From Anaerolineae bacterium (GTDB lineage: Bacteria; Chloroflexota; Anaerolineae; Promineifilales; Promineifilaceae), in contig JADLAX010000003.1 in assembly GCA_020848035.1 (NCBI GenBank), positions 62,001 through 126,000 of the forward strand: 64,000 bases of DNA, in the 5' to 3' direction. Position numbers and translations under genes: made by a program. Below, piece after piece: positions 9,478 through 17,990 of the stretch. The notes below the pieces were generated by a model, which saw only the letters and a list, made by a program, of their open reading frames with translations, did no database searches and was not told the DNA's origin. Every line of letters starts with the position of its first letter. Position 1 is the stretch's first letter.

Positions 9478-9517
9478 GAAAAAAAGAGAGGGGACGGCCG
9501 TAAACGGCCGTCCCCTC
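9478..9517 (-). terminator. hppA terminator built from two ACGGCCGT octamers
   Basis: Stem GAGGGGACGGCCG (9488-9500) pairs with CGGCCGTCCCCTC (9505-9517) and is followed on the minus strand by a T-run. Each arm contains one copy of the genome-wide ACGGCCGT octamer. Confidence 0.88.
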
Positions 9518-9556
9518 CTCACGTTTGTCTAAACTGCTGGCGTGGCAGGTAAAAGA

Positions 9557-11863
9557 TTAGCCGCCAAACCACATGGCAATCAGGCCAGCCCCATTGCCAA
9601 AGAAGGTAATTAACCCGGCAAACACCACTGACGCCATCGACATCAGCTTGATCAAGATATTCAGAGACGGGCCAGAGGTATCCTTAAACGGATCACCCAC
9701 CGTATCCCCCACAACCGCACCTTTGTGCGCCGCAGAGCCTTTACCGCCGTAATGACCTTCTTCGATATATTTCTTGGCGTTGTCCCAGGCACCACCCGCG
9801 TTAGCCATCATGATGGCCAGGGCAAAACCAGCGGTAAGCGTTCCGCCCAGTAGGCCCAACACACCGGCCACACCAAACAACACACCCACCACCACGGGCA
9901 CAATCAGCGCCAGGATGGAAGGAGCGATCATTTCTCTTTGGGCCGCCGCCGTGCTAATTTCCACACAACGAGCGTAATCTGGCCGGTCGGTGCCCTGCAA
10001 AATGCCGGGGAATTCCCGGAATTGGCGGCGCACTTCTTCCACCATACCACCGGCGGCGCGGCCTACAGCCCGCATTGTCATGGCGGCGAAGAAGAAGGCG
10101 GTGGTTGCCCCAATAAAAACGCCAATCAACACGGCTGGATTCAGCATGGTGACGTTGTAAAACGTCATGAAGTCCTGCATCGTCCAGAATTCGACGGAAC
10201 GGCCGTTGACCATCAAATCCGCCCCACCACCATGCAGCGTCAAAGACAGGCGAATCTCTTCCAGGTATGCCGCCAGCAGCGCCAGCGCCGTGAGCGCCGC
10301 CGAACCAATGGCAAACCCCTTACCCATCGCCGCCGTCGTGTTACCTACAGCGTCTAGCTGGTCGGTCTTTTCGCGCACAGCTGGCTCCAGACCAGACATT
10401 TCGGCGTTACCACCGGCGTTGTCGGCAATGGGACCGTAAGCGTCGGTCGCCAGGGTAAAACCCAGCGTGGAGAGCATACCCACGGCGGCAATACCCACGC
10501 CGTAAAGACCCATGGAGATATTCTCGATACCGCCAATGGAGTAGAAGCTAACGGCAATACCGGTCACCACCGCCAGCACAGGGATACCGGTGGATTCCAT
10601 GCCCACGGCCAACCCTTCAATGAGCAGCGTCGCCGGACTGGTAATCGCCTGTTCAGCAATGTAGCGGGTCGGCTTGTAAGCGTGCGAAGTGTAATATTCC
10701 GTCGCTTTACCCACCAAAATACCCACAATCAAACCTACCAAAATGGAAACCCAAACCTGGTAAGCGTTGGGTAAATCCAGGATCAGCACCACCGGCAGAG
10801 ACAAAATGGCAATCCCAATGGAACTGACATACAACCCACGGCTCAGGGCATTGATCAGCTGCGCCTGGCTGGCACCGTCATTGGCACGCACCAGGTAGAC
10901 GCCTAAGATGGAAAGCGCCACACCAATCGCGGAAATCACGATGGGGGCGGCCATGTAGCGCAGCTGCAAATCCATTTGCTGCAAGGCAGTCGGTATTTGG
11001 CCATCAAACAGGGCTTCCCCACCCACCACAACCGCCGCCACACCGAGAGCGGCCGTTGCCAAAATTGATCCGGCATAGGATTCGTACAGGTCAGCACCCA
11101 TCCCAGCCACGTCGCCTACGTTGTCGCCCACGTTGTCGGCAATCGTTGCCGGGTTGCGCGGATCGTCTTCCGGGATACCAGCTTCTACTTTGCCTACCAG
11201 GTCAGCACCGACGTCGGCGGCCTTGGTGTAGATACCACCACCCACACGAGCAAACAGAGCCTGAGTCGAGGCGCCCATACCAAAAGAAAGCATCGTCGCC
11301 GTAATTTGCGGCAGCGGGTTGATGGCCTGGCTAATAAAATCAGCCGGAGGAATAAAGTAGAGGATGAGGAACCAGACGGTAATATCTAACAGCGCAAAAC
11401 CAACTACCACCAAACCCATCACCGCACCAGCGCGCAGCGCAATTTGCAGCGCACTATTCAGGCTGCTGCGGGCTGCATTGGCCGCACGAGCTGAGGCGTT
11501 GGTCGCCGTTTTCATACCAAAAAAGCCGCAAAGCCCAGAGAAAAAACCACCGGTGAGGAAGGCGACGGGTACAATGGGATTTTGCAGATCGAGAAAGGCT
11601 AAAATGACAAAGATAGCAAATAGCCCGGCAAACACCAGACCCACAGCCCGGTACTGCCGCTTGAGGTAAGCCATAGCGCCCTCGCGGACAGCCTGGGCAA
11701 TCTCAATCATTTTGGGCGTGCCTTCACTTTCTTTCATCACCTGGGTATAGAAGTACCAGGCATATCCCAGTGCCAAAACGGCCCCGATGGGGCCAAGCCA
11801 CCAGATTAGGGGCAGACTGGCGCGTTCAGGCGCTGCTTGTGCTAGAAAAAGTGCGTGTTGCAT
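9557..11863 (-). CDS. hppA: Membrane-bound ion-translocating pyrophosphatase
   Basis: Couples hydrolysis of pyrophosphate to pumping of H+ (or Na+) across the membrane. The 768-residue protein has about 16 hydrophobic segments and the conserved substrate loops: GGGIYTKAADVGADLVGK, the DPRNPATIADNVGDNVGD stretch, and the C-terminal HKGAVVGDTVGDPFKDT. The motif GNTTAAMGKGFAIGSAAL has Ala where K+-independent enzymes have Lys, placing it in the K+-dependent family; H+ versus Na+ cannot be settled by eye. ATG at 11863 follows CAGGAGGCAACAG, an SD about 12 bases upstream. It has its own promoter and an intrinsic-terminator-like hairpin inside a ~115-base leader. Transcribed alone. Confidence 0.96.
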   Translation of the reverse strand: MQHALFLAQAAPERASLPLIWWLGPIGAVLALGYAWYFYTQVMKESEGTPKMIEIAQAVREGAMAYLKRQYRAVGLVFAGLFAIFVILAFLDLQNPIVPVAFLTGGFFSGLCGFFGMKTATNASARAANAARSSLNSALQIALRAGAVMGLVVVGFALLDITVWFLILYFIPPADFISQAINPLPQITATMLSFGMGASTQALFARVGGGIYTKAADVGADLVGKVEAGIPEDDPRNPATIADNVGDNVGDVAGMGADLYESYAGSILATAALGVAAVVVGGEALFDGQIPTALQQMDLQLRYMAAPIVISAIGVALSILGVYLVRANDGASQAQLINALSRGLYVSSIGIAILSLPVVLILDLPNAYQVWVSILVGLIVGILVGKATEYYTSHAYKPTRYIAEQAITSPATLLIEGLAVGMESTGIPVLAVVTGIAVSFYSIGGIENISMGLYGVGIAAVGMLSTLGFTLATDAYGPIADNAGGNAEMSGLEPAVREKTDQLDAVGNTTAAMGKGFAIGSAALTALALLAAYLEEIRLSLTLHGGGADLMVNGRSVEFWTMQDFMTFYNVTMLNPAVLIGVFIGATTAFFFAAMTMRAVGRAAGGMVEEVRRQFREFPGILQGTDRPDYARCVEISTAAAQREMIAPSILALIVPVVVGVLFGVAGVLGLLGGTLTAGFALAIMMANAGGAWDNAKKYIEEGHYGGKGSAAHKGAVVGDTVGDPFKDTSGPSLNILIKLMSMASVVFAGLITFFGNGAGLIAMWFGG

Positions 11864-11904
11864 GTACTGTCTGTTGCCTCCTGTTGTTGCGAGATTTGTT
11901 TGGG

Positions 11905-11934
11905 CAAATAAAAAGCGGGTTAGGGCGACCCGCT
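11905..11934 (-). promoter_or_regulatory. Candidate attenuator hairpin in the hppA leader
   Basis: AGCGGGT pairs with ACCCGCT (11914-11920 with 11928-11934) and is followed on the minus strand by TTTTTATTT. It lies downstream of the hppA promoter (11985-12013) and about 40-70 bases before the ATG, so it would stop transcription inside the leader unless read through. No ligand-binding fold was recognised. Confidence 0.55.
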
Positions 11935-11984
11935 CTTATCTGTTGGAGTTAAGATGCCCTCAAGGTGGAGGGAGTAGAGGCACG

Positions 11985-12013
11985 ATTGTAACGAAAGGCA
12001 CAAACTCTGTCAA
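11985..12013 (-). promoter_or_regulatory. Sigma70-type promoter of hppA
   Basis: On the minus strand TTGACA (12008-12013) and TACAAT (11985-11990) are exactly 17 bases apart. The predicted start near 11978 gives a leader of about 115 bases. Confidence 0.75.
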
Positions 12014-12083
12014 AAACCATTACTTGGGTACTACTAAGGAAAAGTGGGGTCGCTCCAGTCTGGTAGCAACGCGCGGAGAGAAG

Positions 12084-12287
12084 TTATGTTAAGTTAATCA
12101 AGCGACTTATAACGGCCGTCTGGAAGTTGTTGTCCGCTTTCAGATCAGGGCAATCTTGTTGTGAACCAATATCGTTGCGGGGAACAAGGTGGTCAGGGCC
12201 AGGTCCCCAGAAGCATCCCGCCCGCTGGAAAACCAACCAGGCTTTGGCATGGGCCAGGTTTTGGGTGGCAAAATGGAGGATGAGCAC
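12084..12287 (-). other. Gap with a possible decayed HNH-like fragment
   Basis: The 477-base gap between hppA and the subtilase holds the hppA promoter and leader, the subtilase terminator, and this segment. One minus frame reads about 80 residues including CFWGPGPDHLVPRND, which loosely recalls an HNH nuclease DH-x-x-P core. There is no convincing start signal and no second Cys pair, so it is either a remnant or chance. Confidence 0.2.
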
Positions 12288-12331
12288 GGAAAAAATGTGG
12301 TGCACGAAACCATCATCGCGCACCACATTTT
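12288..12331 (-). terminator. Terminator of the subtilase gene
   Basis: AAAATGTGGTGC (12292-12303) pairs with GCACCACATTTT (12320-12331), followed on the minus strand by T residues; it begins ten bases after the stop codon. Confidence 0.85.
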
Positions 12332-12340
12332 ATAGGCGGA

Positions 12341-14374
12341 TTATGGCCGGTTGAGGACGGCTGCGCGATCCATGACGGCCGTAGGCGTGTCATTTGGCGC
12401 AGCAGGCGGCAGCACCGCGCTGGCGCTGGCCTGGAAGGAGACATCGTCGATAAACAGGTTGCTGTTCAAAGAATCATCCGTTTCTGCCCGAATCTGCAAG
12501 GTAACGGTTTGGCCCTTATAGGCGTTGAGATTCACCACGTGTTTGGCCCAGCCGCCTGTGCTGGTGGAGGTACATAAATTGTACTGATCCACCACCTGAT
12601 TGCCGTTAATCACCACCAGGCCGTAGTCAAACCCACAGCTGTCGGCTGAAGCAATCCAGTGCCAGTAAGCCAGGTAGGGCGTCGCCGTAGGCACGGTAAC
12701 GGACTGCTGCACATAAGAGATGTCATCATAATCTCCGCCCAGCCAGACCGCCCAACTACCGCCATGTGGTGTCACCCCGGTGGCCAAAGAGGTCGTAATG
12801 ATGTCCCAACCATGCGCCGAGTATTCTGTCCAGCCAGTTGAGCCACTTTCAAAGCCTGGGTTTACCAGGGGCGAGGGTGGAATTGGATAGTTATTCATCA
12901 AAAGCGGCAGGTAAACTTTGTTCGCCAAAGGTGCTGCATTTAAAGCATTGTAAGCGTCCACAATACCCGCGCCGCAGTTGCTGGTATTACAGGTGCTGCC
13001 GCTGGGAAACGGCCGTGCCGTTGCCTGCAAGTGGGTCAACAGCTGGCTGGGGGTCATGCCAGGGTTCTGGCCCAATACCAACGAGGCCAGGCCAGCCACA
13101 TGCGGCGCAGCCATGCTGGTCCCTTGATAGTACGCATAACTGTTATTATTTGCGGGTGTTGTCGTACCGCCATCCAGAGTTGAGAGAACCCCATCTGACA
13201 GAATTGTCGTATCACCACCAGGTGCAGTCACCTCAACAGTCGAGCCATAGTTGCTGTACCAGGCACGATCACCATATCGATCATTTGAGGCCACGGTGAT
13301 AACGCCGCTGCAGCTGGCGGGCGAGAAGTCGCCGGCGTTGGCATTTGAATTACCCGCGGCGACGACAACGGCCGTTCCCGCCGCCACGATGGCGTTGACG
13401 GCGTTTTGCTCCGTGGTGGAGCAAGCACCAGAGCCACCCAGGCTCATGTTGATCACGTCGGCCGGGTTGGCATTGGCTGAAACGCCAGACACAGAGAGGC
13501 CTGCGGCCCAGCGCATGCCATCCACAATATCGGAGGTGTAGCCGCCACATTTGCCCAGCACGCGCACGGGCAAAATCTTGGCATTCCAGTTCACCCCTGA
13601 CACGCCAACCCCGTTATTGGTCGCCGCGCCGATGGTGCCCGCGACGTGCGTGCCATGCCAGGAGCTGTCTTGCGCAGAATGAATGCCGCCGCATTCATTG
13701 GCTACAATCCAGTCGCCCGGATCGGCCGGGTTGTTGTCACGGCCGTTGCCGTCATTGGCCACAAAGGTATCGGCAATAAAGTCGTAGCCGGGCACGGTAC
13801 GCCCGGCCAGGTCGGTGTGGTTGAGAATGCCGGTATCAATGACGGCCACCACGGTGGTGCTCAAGCCGGTGGTGATGTCCCACGCGGGCGGCAGGTTGAG
13901 CCCTTCGGAACTGCCCGCGACATATTTGTAATGCCACTGGTTGGCGTACTGCGGATCGTTGGGCGTTAAGAGGGGAGCGGCCACGTGAATCGGCGTATCG
14001 CTGATAATCTGGCGCATGTAGTCCGGTTCAGCGTAAGCCACGCCGGGCTGGGCGGAGATCTCCGCCGCCAGCGCTTCGGCCTCAGCCACGGGCAGGGCGG
14101 CGGGCAGCTTAAGCACATGAGCCTCACCGGACATGGCGCGCACGTACTGCAAATCGGTGCCGGTTACCTGGCTGAGCTGCTGAATACGGCCGTCAAGCGC
14201 CGCTTCAGCCATCTTGTTCCCGGTAACCTCCTCCGTAAACTGCACAATCATCTGGCGCACCGGCAGACCAGCCGGGATTGGCTCATCGGTTTGGGCAATT
14301 AACCCACCCTGAACATTGATAACAAGTACCACAAAAGCAAAAAGCAGAATCCCAACTATGTTTCTCTTAAACAT
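12341..14374 (-). CDS. Secreted subtilisin-like (S8) serine protease with C-terminal beta-sandwich
   Basis: A 677-residue exported protease. Residues 1-27 are a signal peptide (VGILLFAFVVLVINVQGG core); an inhibitor-type propeptide follows to about 120 (RQMIVQFTEEV...GVAYAEPDY). The peptidase domain has the full triad: Asp180 in AVIDTGI, His240 in HGTHVAGT and Ser420 in GTSMAAPHVAG, plus oxyanion Asn342. After the catalytic domain comes KVYLPLLMNN, the same kind of tail motif that ends two other secreted proteins here. A ~150-residue carbohydrate-binding-like jelly roll follows (NPGFESGSTGWTEY). The start has AAGGAGAAAAA immediately upstream. Likely a scavenging exoprotease. Confidence 0.93.
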   Translation of the reverse strand: MFKRNIVGILLFAFVVLVINVQGGLIAQTDEPIPAGLPVRQMIVQFTEEVTGNKMAEAALDGRIQQLSQVTGTDLQYVRAMSGEAHVLKLPAALPVAEAEALAAEISAQPGVAYAEPDYMRQIISDTPIHVAAPLLTPNDPQYANQWHYKYVAGSSEGLNLPPAWDITTGLSTTVVAVIDTGILNHTDLAGRTVPGYDFIADTFVANDGNGRDNNPADPGDWIVANECGGIHSAQDSSWHGTHVAGTIGAATNNGVGVSGVNWNAKILPVRVLGKCGGYTSDIVDGMRWAAGLSVSGVSANANPADVINMSLGGSGACSTTEQNAVNAIVAAGTAVVVAAGNSNANAGDFSPASCSGVITVASNDRYGDRAWYSNYGSTVEVTAPGGDTTILSDGVLSTLDGGTTTPANNNSYAYYQGTSMAAPHVAGLASLVLGQNPGMTPSQLLTHLQATARPFPSGSTCNTSNCGAGIVDAYNALNAAPLANKVYLPLLMNNYPIPPSPLVNPGFESGSTGWTEYSAHGWDIITTSLATGVTPHGGSWAVWLGGDYDDISYVQQSVTVPTATPYLAYWHWIASADSCGFDYGLVVINGNQVVDQYNLCTSTSTGGWAKHVVNLNAYKGQTVTLQIRAETDDSLNSNLFIDDVSFQASASAVLPPAAPNDTPTAVMDRAAVLNRP

Positions 14375-14494
14375 TTTTTCTCCTTAAAAGTCTGAAACAA
14401 GAAACAGAATACTGCATCACTGCGCGCACTATAGCAGAATCGAACCCGGCAAACTATAGCCTATGACACAGACAATTACAGCATCCAACTGCGG

Positions 14495-14522
14495 TTGCTT
14501 CGCTATCGCTGACGGCTACAAT
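14495..14522 (+). promoter_or_regulatory. Promoter giving a leaderless queA transcript
   Basis: TTGCTT (14495-14500) and TACAAT (14517-14522) are 16 bases apart. Transcription would start at or within one or two bases of the queA ATG at 14529, and no Shine-Dalgarno sequence precedes that ATG. Confidence 0.55.
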
Positions 14523-14528
14523 AGGCTC

Positions 14529-15632
14529 ATGAACACTGCTGATTTTAACTACTTTTTACCGCCTGAGCTGATTGCGCAACGGCCGTTAACCCAACGTGAT
14601 GCCTCTCGCCTGATGGTGCTGGATCGAACCAGCCAATCCGTCAGCCAGCGCACCTTCACCGACCTCCTGGATTATTTCCAGCCGGGCGATATTTTGGTAG
14701 CCAACAACAGCCGCGTCATTCCGGCCCGGCTGTACGGCCGTAAACCCACCGGCGGCAAGGTTGAGCTGCTGCTGCTGAACGAACAAGATAACGGCCGTTG
14801 GCACGCCCTGGTTGGCGGCAAACGGCTGGACGAAGGCAGCCAGATTCATTTGCTGGACTATAACGAAAATGAGACGGAATTGGTGGTGACGGTAACGGCC
14901 GTACTCGACGGCGCGCAGCGTGAGCTCAGCTTCAACCAGCCGCTAGACGACTGGCTGGACAGCATCGGGCACACGCCGCTGCCGCCCTACATCCACGAAC
15001 ATCTGGACGATGCCGAGCGTTACCAGACCGTCTACAGCCGCCCGACCGGCTCGGCGGCGGCCCCCACCGCCGGGCTGCACTTCACCGGCGATCTGCTGCT
15101 GGCGCTGCGTGACAAGGGCGTCATTTTTGAGACGGTGACGCTGCATGTGGGGCTGGACACATTTAAGCCGATCGAAGCGGAGCGTGTTGAGGCGCACACC
15201 ATTCACAGCGAGTGGGCCAGCCTGTCGCCGGAAAGCGCCAAACGGATCAACGAGGCCAAGCTGGCCGGGGGACGGCTCATTGCCGTAGGCACCACCTCGG
15301 TGCGTACGCTGGAAACCGGGGCACTGCGTTCGGCCGGGATCACCGGCCCGCTGCAAACGATCAGCGCCCGCGACGCCAGCGGCGAGACAAGCGGCTTTTG
15401 CCCGTGGAAACCAGTCTCCGCCTTCACCGGCGCAACCGACCTGTTCATCTATCCCGGCTACAAATACCGCGCCGTAGACAGGATGATCACCAATTTTCAC
15501 CTGCCCCAATCGAGCCTGCTGCTGCTGGTGGCCGCCTTTGCCGGGCGTGATTTTATGCTGCGGGCGTATGAAACGGCCGTTGCCGAAAGGTACCGCTTTT
15601 TCTCGTTTGGCGATGCGATGCTGATTTTATAG
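14529..15632 (+). CDS. queA: S-adenosylmethionine:tRNA ribosyltransferase-isomerase
   Basis: Penultimate step of queuosine synthesis: moves the ribosyl part of SAM to preQ1 in tRNA and rearranges it to epoxyqueuosine. The 367-residue protein begins MNTADFNYFLPPELIAQRP, the standard N-terminus, and shows DILVANNSRVIPARLYGRK, PTAGLHFT, TTSVRTLE and the C-terminal FIYPGYKYRAVDRMITNFHL motif. An in-frame upstream ATG at 14463 is rejected because it precedes the promoter and adds non-family residues. The message appears leaderless. It is followed after 96 bases, filled by an iterated GGAGATT hairpin, by a PrsW-type protease gene. Confidence 0.95.
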   Translation: MNTADFNYFLPPELIAQRPLTQRDASRLMVLDRTSQSVSQRTFTDLLDYFQPGDILVANNSRVIPARLYGRKPTGGKVELLLLNEQDNGRWHALVGGKRLDEGSQIHLLDYNENETELVVTVTAVLDGAQRELSFNQPLDDWLDSIGHTPLPPYIHEHLDDAERYQTVYSRPTGSAAAPTAGLHFTGDLLLALRDKGVIFETVTLHVGLDTFKPIEAERVEAHTIHSEWASLSPESAKRINEAKLAGGRLIAVGTTSVRTLETGALRSAGITGPLQTISARDASGETSGFCPWKPVSAFTGATDLFIYPGYKYRAVDRMITNFHLPQSSLLLLVAAFAGRDFMLRAYETAVAERYRFFSFGDAMLIL

Positions 15633-15637
15633 AAGGG

Positions 15638-15714
15638 AGTGGAGATTAGGGATTGGAGATTGGAGATTGTTAATCCCTGATCTCCAATCTCTAATCTCCA
15701 CTTACCAATCTCCA
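15638..15714. repeat. Intergenic inverted repeat of the GGAGATT family
   Basis: Tandem GGAGATT words on the left are mirrored by AATCTCC words on the right, around a short centre. Other copies lie at 37931-38013 and 38456-38514, and a fragment lies inside a gene at 32241-32269. Confidence 0.85.
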
Positions 15715-15728
15715 TCAAGGAATTCTTT

Positions 15729-16721
15729 TTGTCAGAAACGGCCGTCCTCTTCCTCTCTATCTTTGCTGCCATCGTGCCCACGGTGCTGTATGTGGGTGTC
15801 ATTTACTGGGTGGACCGGTACGAGAAGGAGCCGTGGTGGCTGCTGGCGGCGGCCTTTTTTTGGGGTGCGGTGCCGGGCATCCTGATTGCCTTTTTTTTCA
15901 ATACCCTGCTCAGTGCCCCCCTGCTGCTCATTTTGGGCAACGAGCTCGGCATGGCAGCTGCCCCCTCGCTCATCGGGCCGCCGGTGGAGGAATCGATCAA
16001 GGGGCTGGCCCTGGTGGCGATCTTTATCTTCTGGCGCAGCGAGATAGACAGCCCGCTGGACGGCATCATTTATGGGGCAATTGTGGGCATGGGTTTTGCC
16101 ATGGTGGAGAATGTGTTTTATTTTGTGGACACCTACAGCCAGGGCGGAATCGAGGCATGGGGGGCCAACGTGGTGCTGCGGGCGGTGGTGTTTGGTCTAA
16201 ACCATGCCCTGTTTAGCAGCTTTGCCGGGCTGGGCATTGCCGCCGCACGCCTTACCACGAACCGAAATTTAAAGCTGGTGCTGCCGGTGTTGGGGTGGGC
16301 AACGGCCGTTTTCCTTCACTTTCTGCACAATTTCACCGTCACCCTGGGCGACTTTTTTATCTTTGTGGCGCTGCTGTTTGACTGGGGCGGCGTCTTCCTG
16401 GTGTTGGTGATTATTCTGGGCACGGTGCTGCAAGAGCGGCGCTGGCTGCGCCAATATTTAGCGGAAGAGGTCGCCCTGGGCACGCTCACCGCCAATCAAT
16501 TCCTGCGGGCCAGCTCGGGCCGCCAACGCACGGCCTACCTGATAAAAACTTTTGTGGAACACGGCTATCGCGCCAACCGGCAGGCGGCCAGGTTCTTTTT
16601 GCAGTGCAGCCATCTGGCCTACACCAAACACCACTGGAAGCTGTTCCAGGACGACAGGTCGGCACAGGTCATTGCCACCCTGCGCCAGGAAATCGCTGCC
16701 CTAGCGGCGCAACTGCGCTAA
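15729..16721 (+). CDS. PrsW-family intramembrane metalloprotease
   Basis: A 330-residue polytopic membrane protein of the PrsW/CPBP-related glutamic/metallo protease group, which cuts membrane-bound anti-sigma factors or anchors. It has about eight hydrophobic segments and the PrsW signature order: WVDRYEKEPWW, PPVEESIKG (the E-E-x-x-K motif), DGIIYGAIVGMGFAMVENV (the F-A-x-x-E-N motif), NHALFSSFAGLG and FLHFLHNF with conserved His. A soluble ~100-residue helical tail follows. Start is TTG at 15729 with AAGGAAT eight bases upstream. The target is unknown. A second PrsW homologue sits at 23366-24208. Confidence 0.85.
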   Translation: MSETAVLFLSIFAAIVPTVLYVGVIYWVDRYEKEPWWLLAAAFFWGAVPGILIAFFFNTLLSAPLLLILGNELGMAAAPSLIGPPVEESIKGLALVAIFIFWRSEIDSPLDGIIYGAIVGMGFAMVENVFYFVDTYSQGGIEAWGANVVLRAVVFGLNHALFSSFAGLGIAAARLTTNRNLKLVLPVLGWATAVFLHFLHNFTVTLGDFFIFVALLFDWGGVFLVLVIILGTVLQERRWLRQYLAEEVALGTLTANQFLRASSGRQRTAYLIKTFVEHGYRANRQAARFFLQCSHLAYTKHHWKLFQDDRSAQVIATLRQEIAALAAQLR

Positions 16722-16732
16722 CCCAAAAATTT

Positions 16733-16780
16733 GGCCGCGGATTTCGCGGATTCATAGGGTTAAGAATCCGCGAAATCCGT
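16733..16780. terminator. Hairpin between convergent genes (GCGGATT-type repeat)
   Basis: CCGCGGATTTCGCGGATTC on the left pairs with GAATCCGCGAAATCCGTGG on the right. It lacks a clear T-run but is the only structure between the convergent stops at 16721 and 16791. Confidence 0.55.
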
Positions 16781-16790
16781 GGCTGATTCT

Positions 16791-17156
16791 TTACTCGGTG
16801 GCGAGGGTGGGCTCGGCTTCTTTATCGGCGACGCGCTCAACGGTGATGGTGCAGTCGATCATCAGCGCACCCACAACGGCGACGGCCGCGATAAACGGTG
16901 CCCAGAGGATGCCCAGGGCGATGCCCGGCAGACCCACGGCCAGCGGCAGGGAGAGGTGAATGTTACGCGCCTCATTTTTGACCACGACACGGCGAACGGC
17001 CGTTTCGTGCATCAGCTTCTTGACCATATTCACCAGGTCCGCACCAGCCGCCACAAACTCTTCCGTCCACGATTCGCCTTTTTCGGCCACATCTTCCTCG
17101 TTAATGACCACTTCTTCACCCATTTCTGCTGCGTACATCTCATCATTCTTAGCCAT
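16791..17156 (-). CDS. DUF4342 domain protein
   Basis: A 121-residue protein. Residues 28-65 show the DUF4342 pattern (WTEEFVAAGADLVNMVKKL, then VRRVVVKNE), followed by a hydrophobic pair of segments around 75-105 and the ending CTITVERV. The domain's function is unknown; members are short and usually have one or two membrane segments after a soluble helix. AAGGAGTATTTTC precedes the ATG. It sits 60 bases downstream of the membrane-protein gene at 17217 in the same direction, so the two likely form an operon. Confidence 0.8.
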   Translation of the reverse strand: MAKNDEMYAAEMGEEVVINEEDVAEKGESWTEEFVAAGADLVNMVKKLMHETAVRRVVVKNEARNIHLSLPLAVGLPGIALGILWAPFIAAVAVVGALMIDCTITVERVADKEAEPTLATE

Positions 17157-17216
17157 GAAAATACTCCTTTATTGTTGCGCGGTAAAAAACCGCCGCTGCT
17201 AAATACCAAATACTGA

Positions 17217-17774
17217 TTACTGTTTACCGTCCCGCCGTTCTTTAACCAACAGGTAGACGCCAAAGGCGATCACCCCCAGCGGCAGCAGCGGGTTAAAGCT
17301 GCCAAACACAACGAGCTCAAAGAAAACCGCAAAACCCATCGCCAACAGCACCATCAGGCGCATGAAGTTATAGCCCGTATGGTGTACCCGATGCTGCGGC
17401 TCGAAGCGCTTCAGGTACATCAGCGCCCAGGCTACCGAACCCATTACCAACGGCCAGCTGTAGGCCCACGCCTCAAAGTGGTTGGTCAGGTTCATCACAA
17501 ACAGCAGAATACCGGTGATGACCATCATGGCACCAGGCACGGCCAAAAAGGACAGCGTCTTTGGCCGATCGGGGGCACTGCTGTAGGCAGGCCACAGCAG
17601 CAGCAGGCCAGGCACGATCACAAATCCCGGCCACAATACGTTGATCAGGTGAAAATTGAACAAATTACTCACCAGCAGGACAACACCCAGGGCAATAACA
17701 CCGTAGGCGGGCAGCGCCTGCTGCCGTTGCAGCTTGCCGGCTTCTTCGATTTTTAATACCACTTCGTCTGACAT
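17217..17774 (-). CDS. Four- to five-helix membrane protein of unknown function
   Basis: A 185-residue protein. After a soluble 22-residue start there are hydrophobic segments at about 24-42, 44-62, 75-95, 100-118, 138-155 and 157-175, in paired hairpins resembling the LiaI/LiaF transmembrane region; no catalytic motif is visible. GGAGAGTGAGAA precedes the ATG. It is first in the operon with the DUF4342 gene. A membrane-stress or envelope role is possible but not shown. Confidence 0.75.
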   Translation of the reverse strand: MSDEVVLKIEEAGKLQRQQALPAYGVIALGVVLLVSNLFNFHLINVLWPGFVIVPGLLLLWPAYSSAPDRPKTLSFLAVPGAMMVITGILLFVMNLTNHFEAWAYSWPLVMGSVAWALMYLKRFEPQHRVHHTGYNFMRLMVLLAMGFAVFFELVVFGSFNPLLPLGVIAFGVYLLVKERRDGKQ

Positions 17775-17890
17775 TTCTCACTCTCCTTGTCTTGAGCTTG
17801 ATATGCCCGCTTTACGCAGCCCTTCCCGGTGAGTTGCGCTGCCTCTCCCCTTTTGGGCCAGGATTTATGTGACCTACACATTCTCTACAC

Positions 17891-17930
17891 AAAAATAGCG
17901 GGCTCATCGGGGAGGATGAACCCGCTACTT
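17891..17930 (-). terminator. Terminator of the fasciclin gene
   Basis: TAGCGGGCTCATC (17896-17908) pairs with GATGAACCCGCTA (17915-17927) and is flanked by A-runs on the left, giving a T-run on the minus strand. Confidence 0.85.
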
Positions 17931-17990
17931 TTTATTTTTCAGAGTGGGCCGATCCTGAAGATTGGGCCACTCTCAACAAATTTTAGCCGG

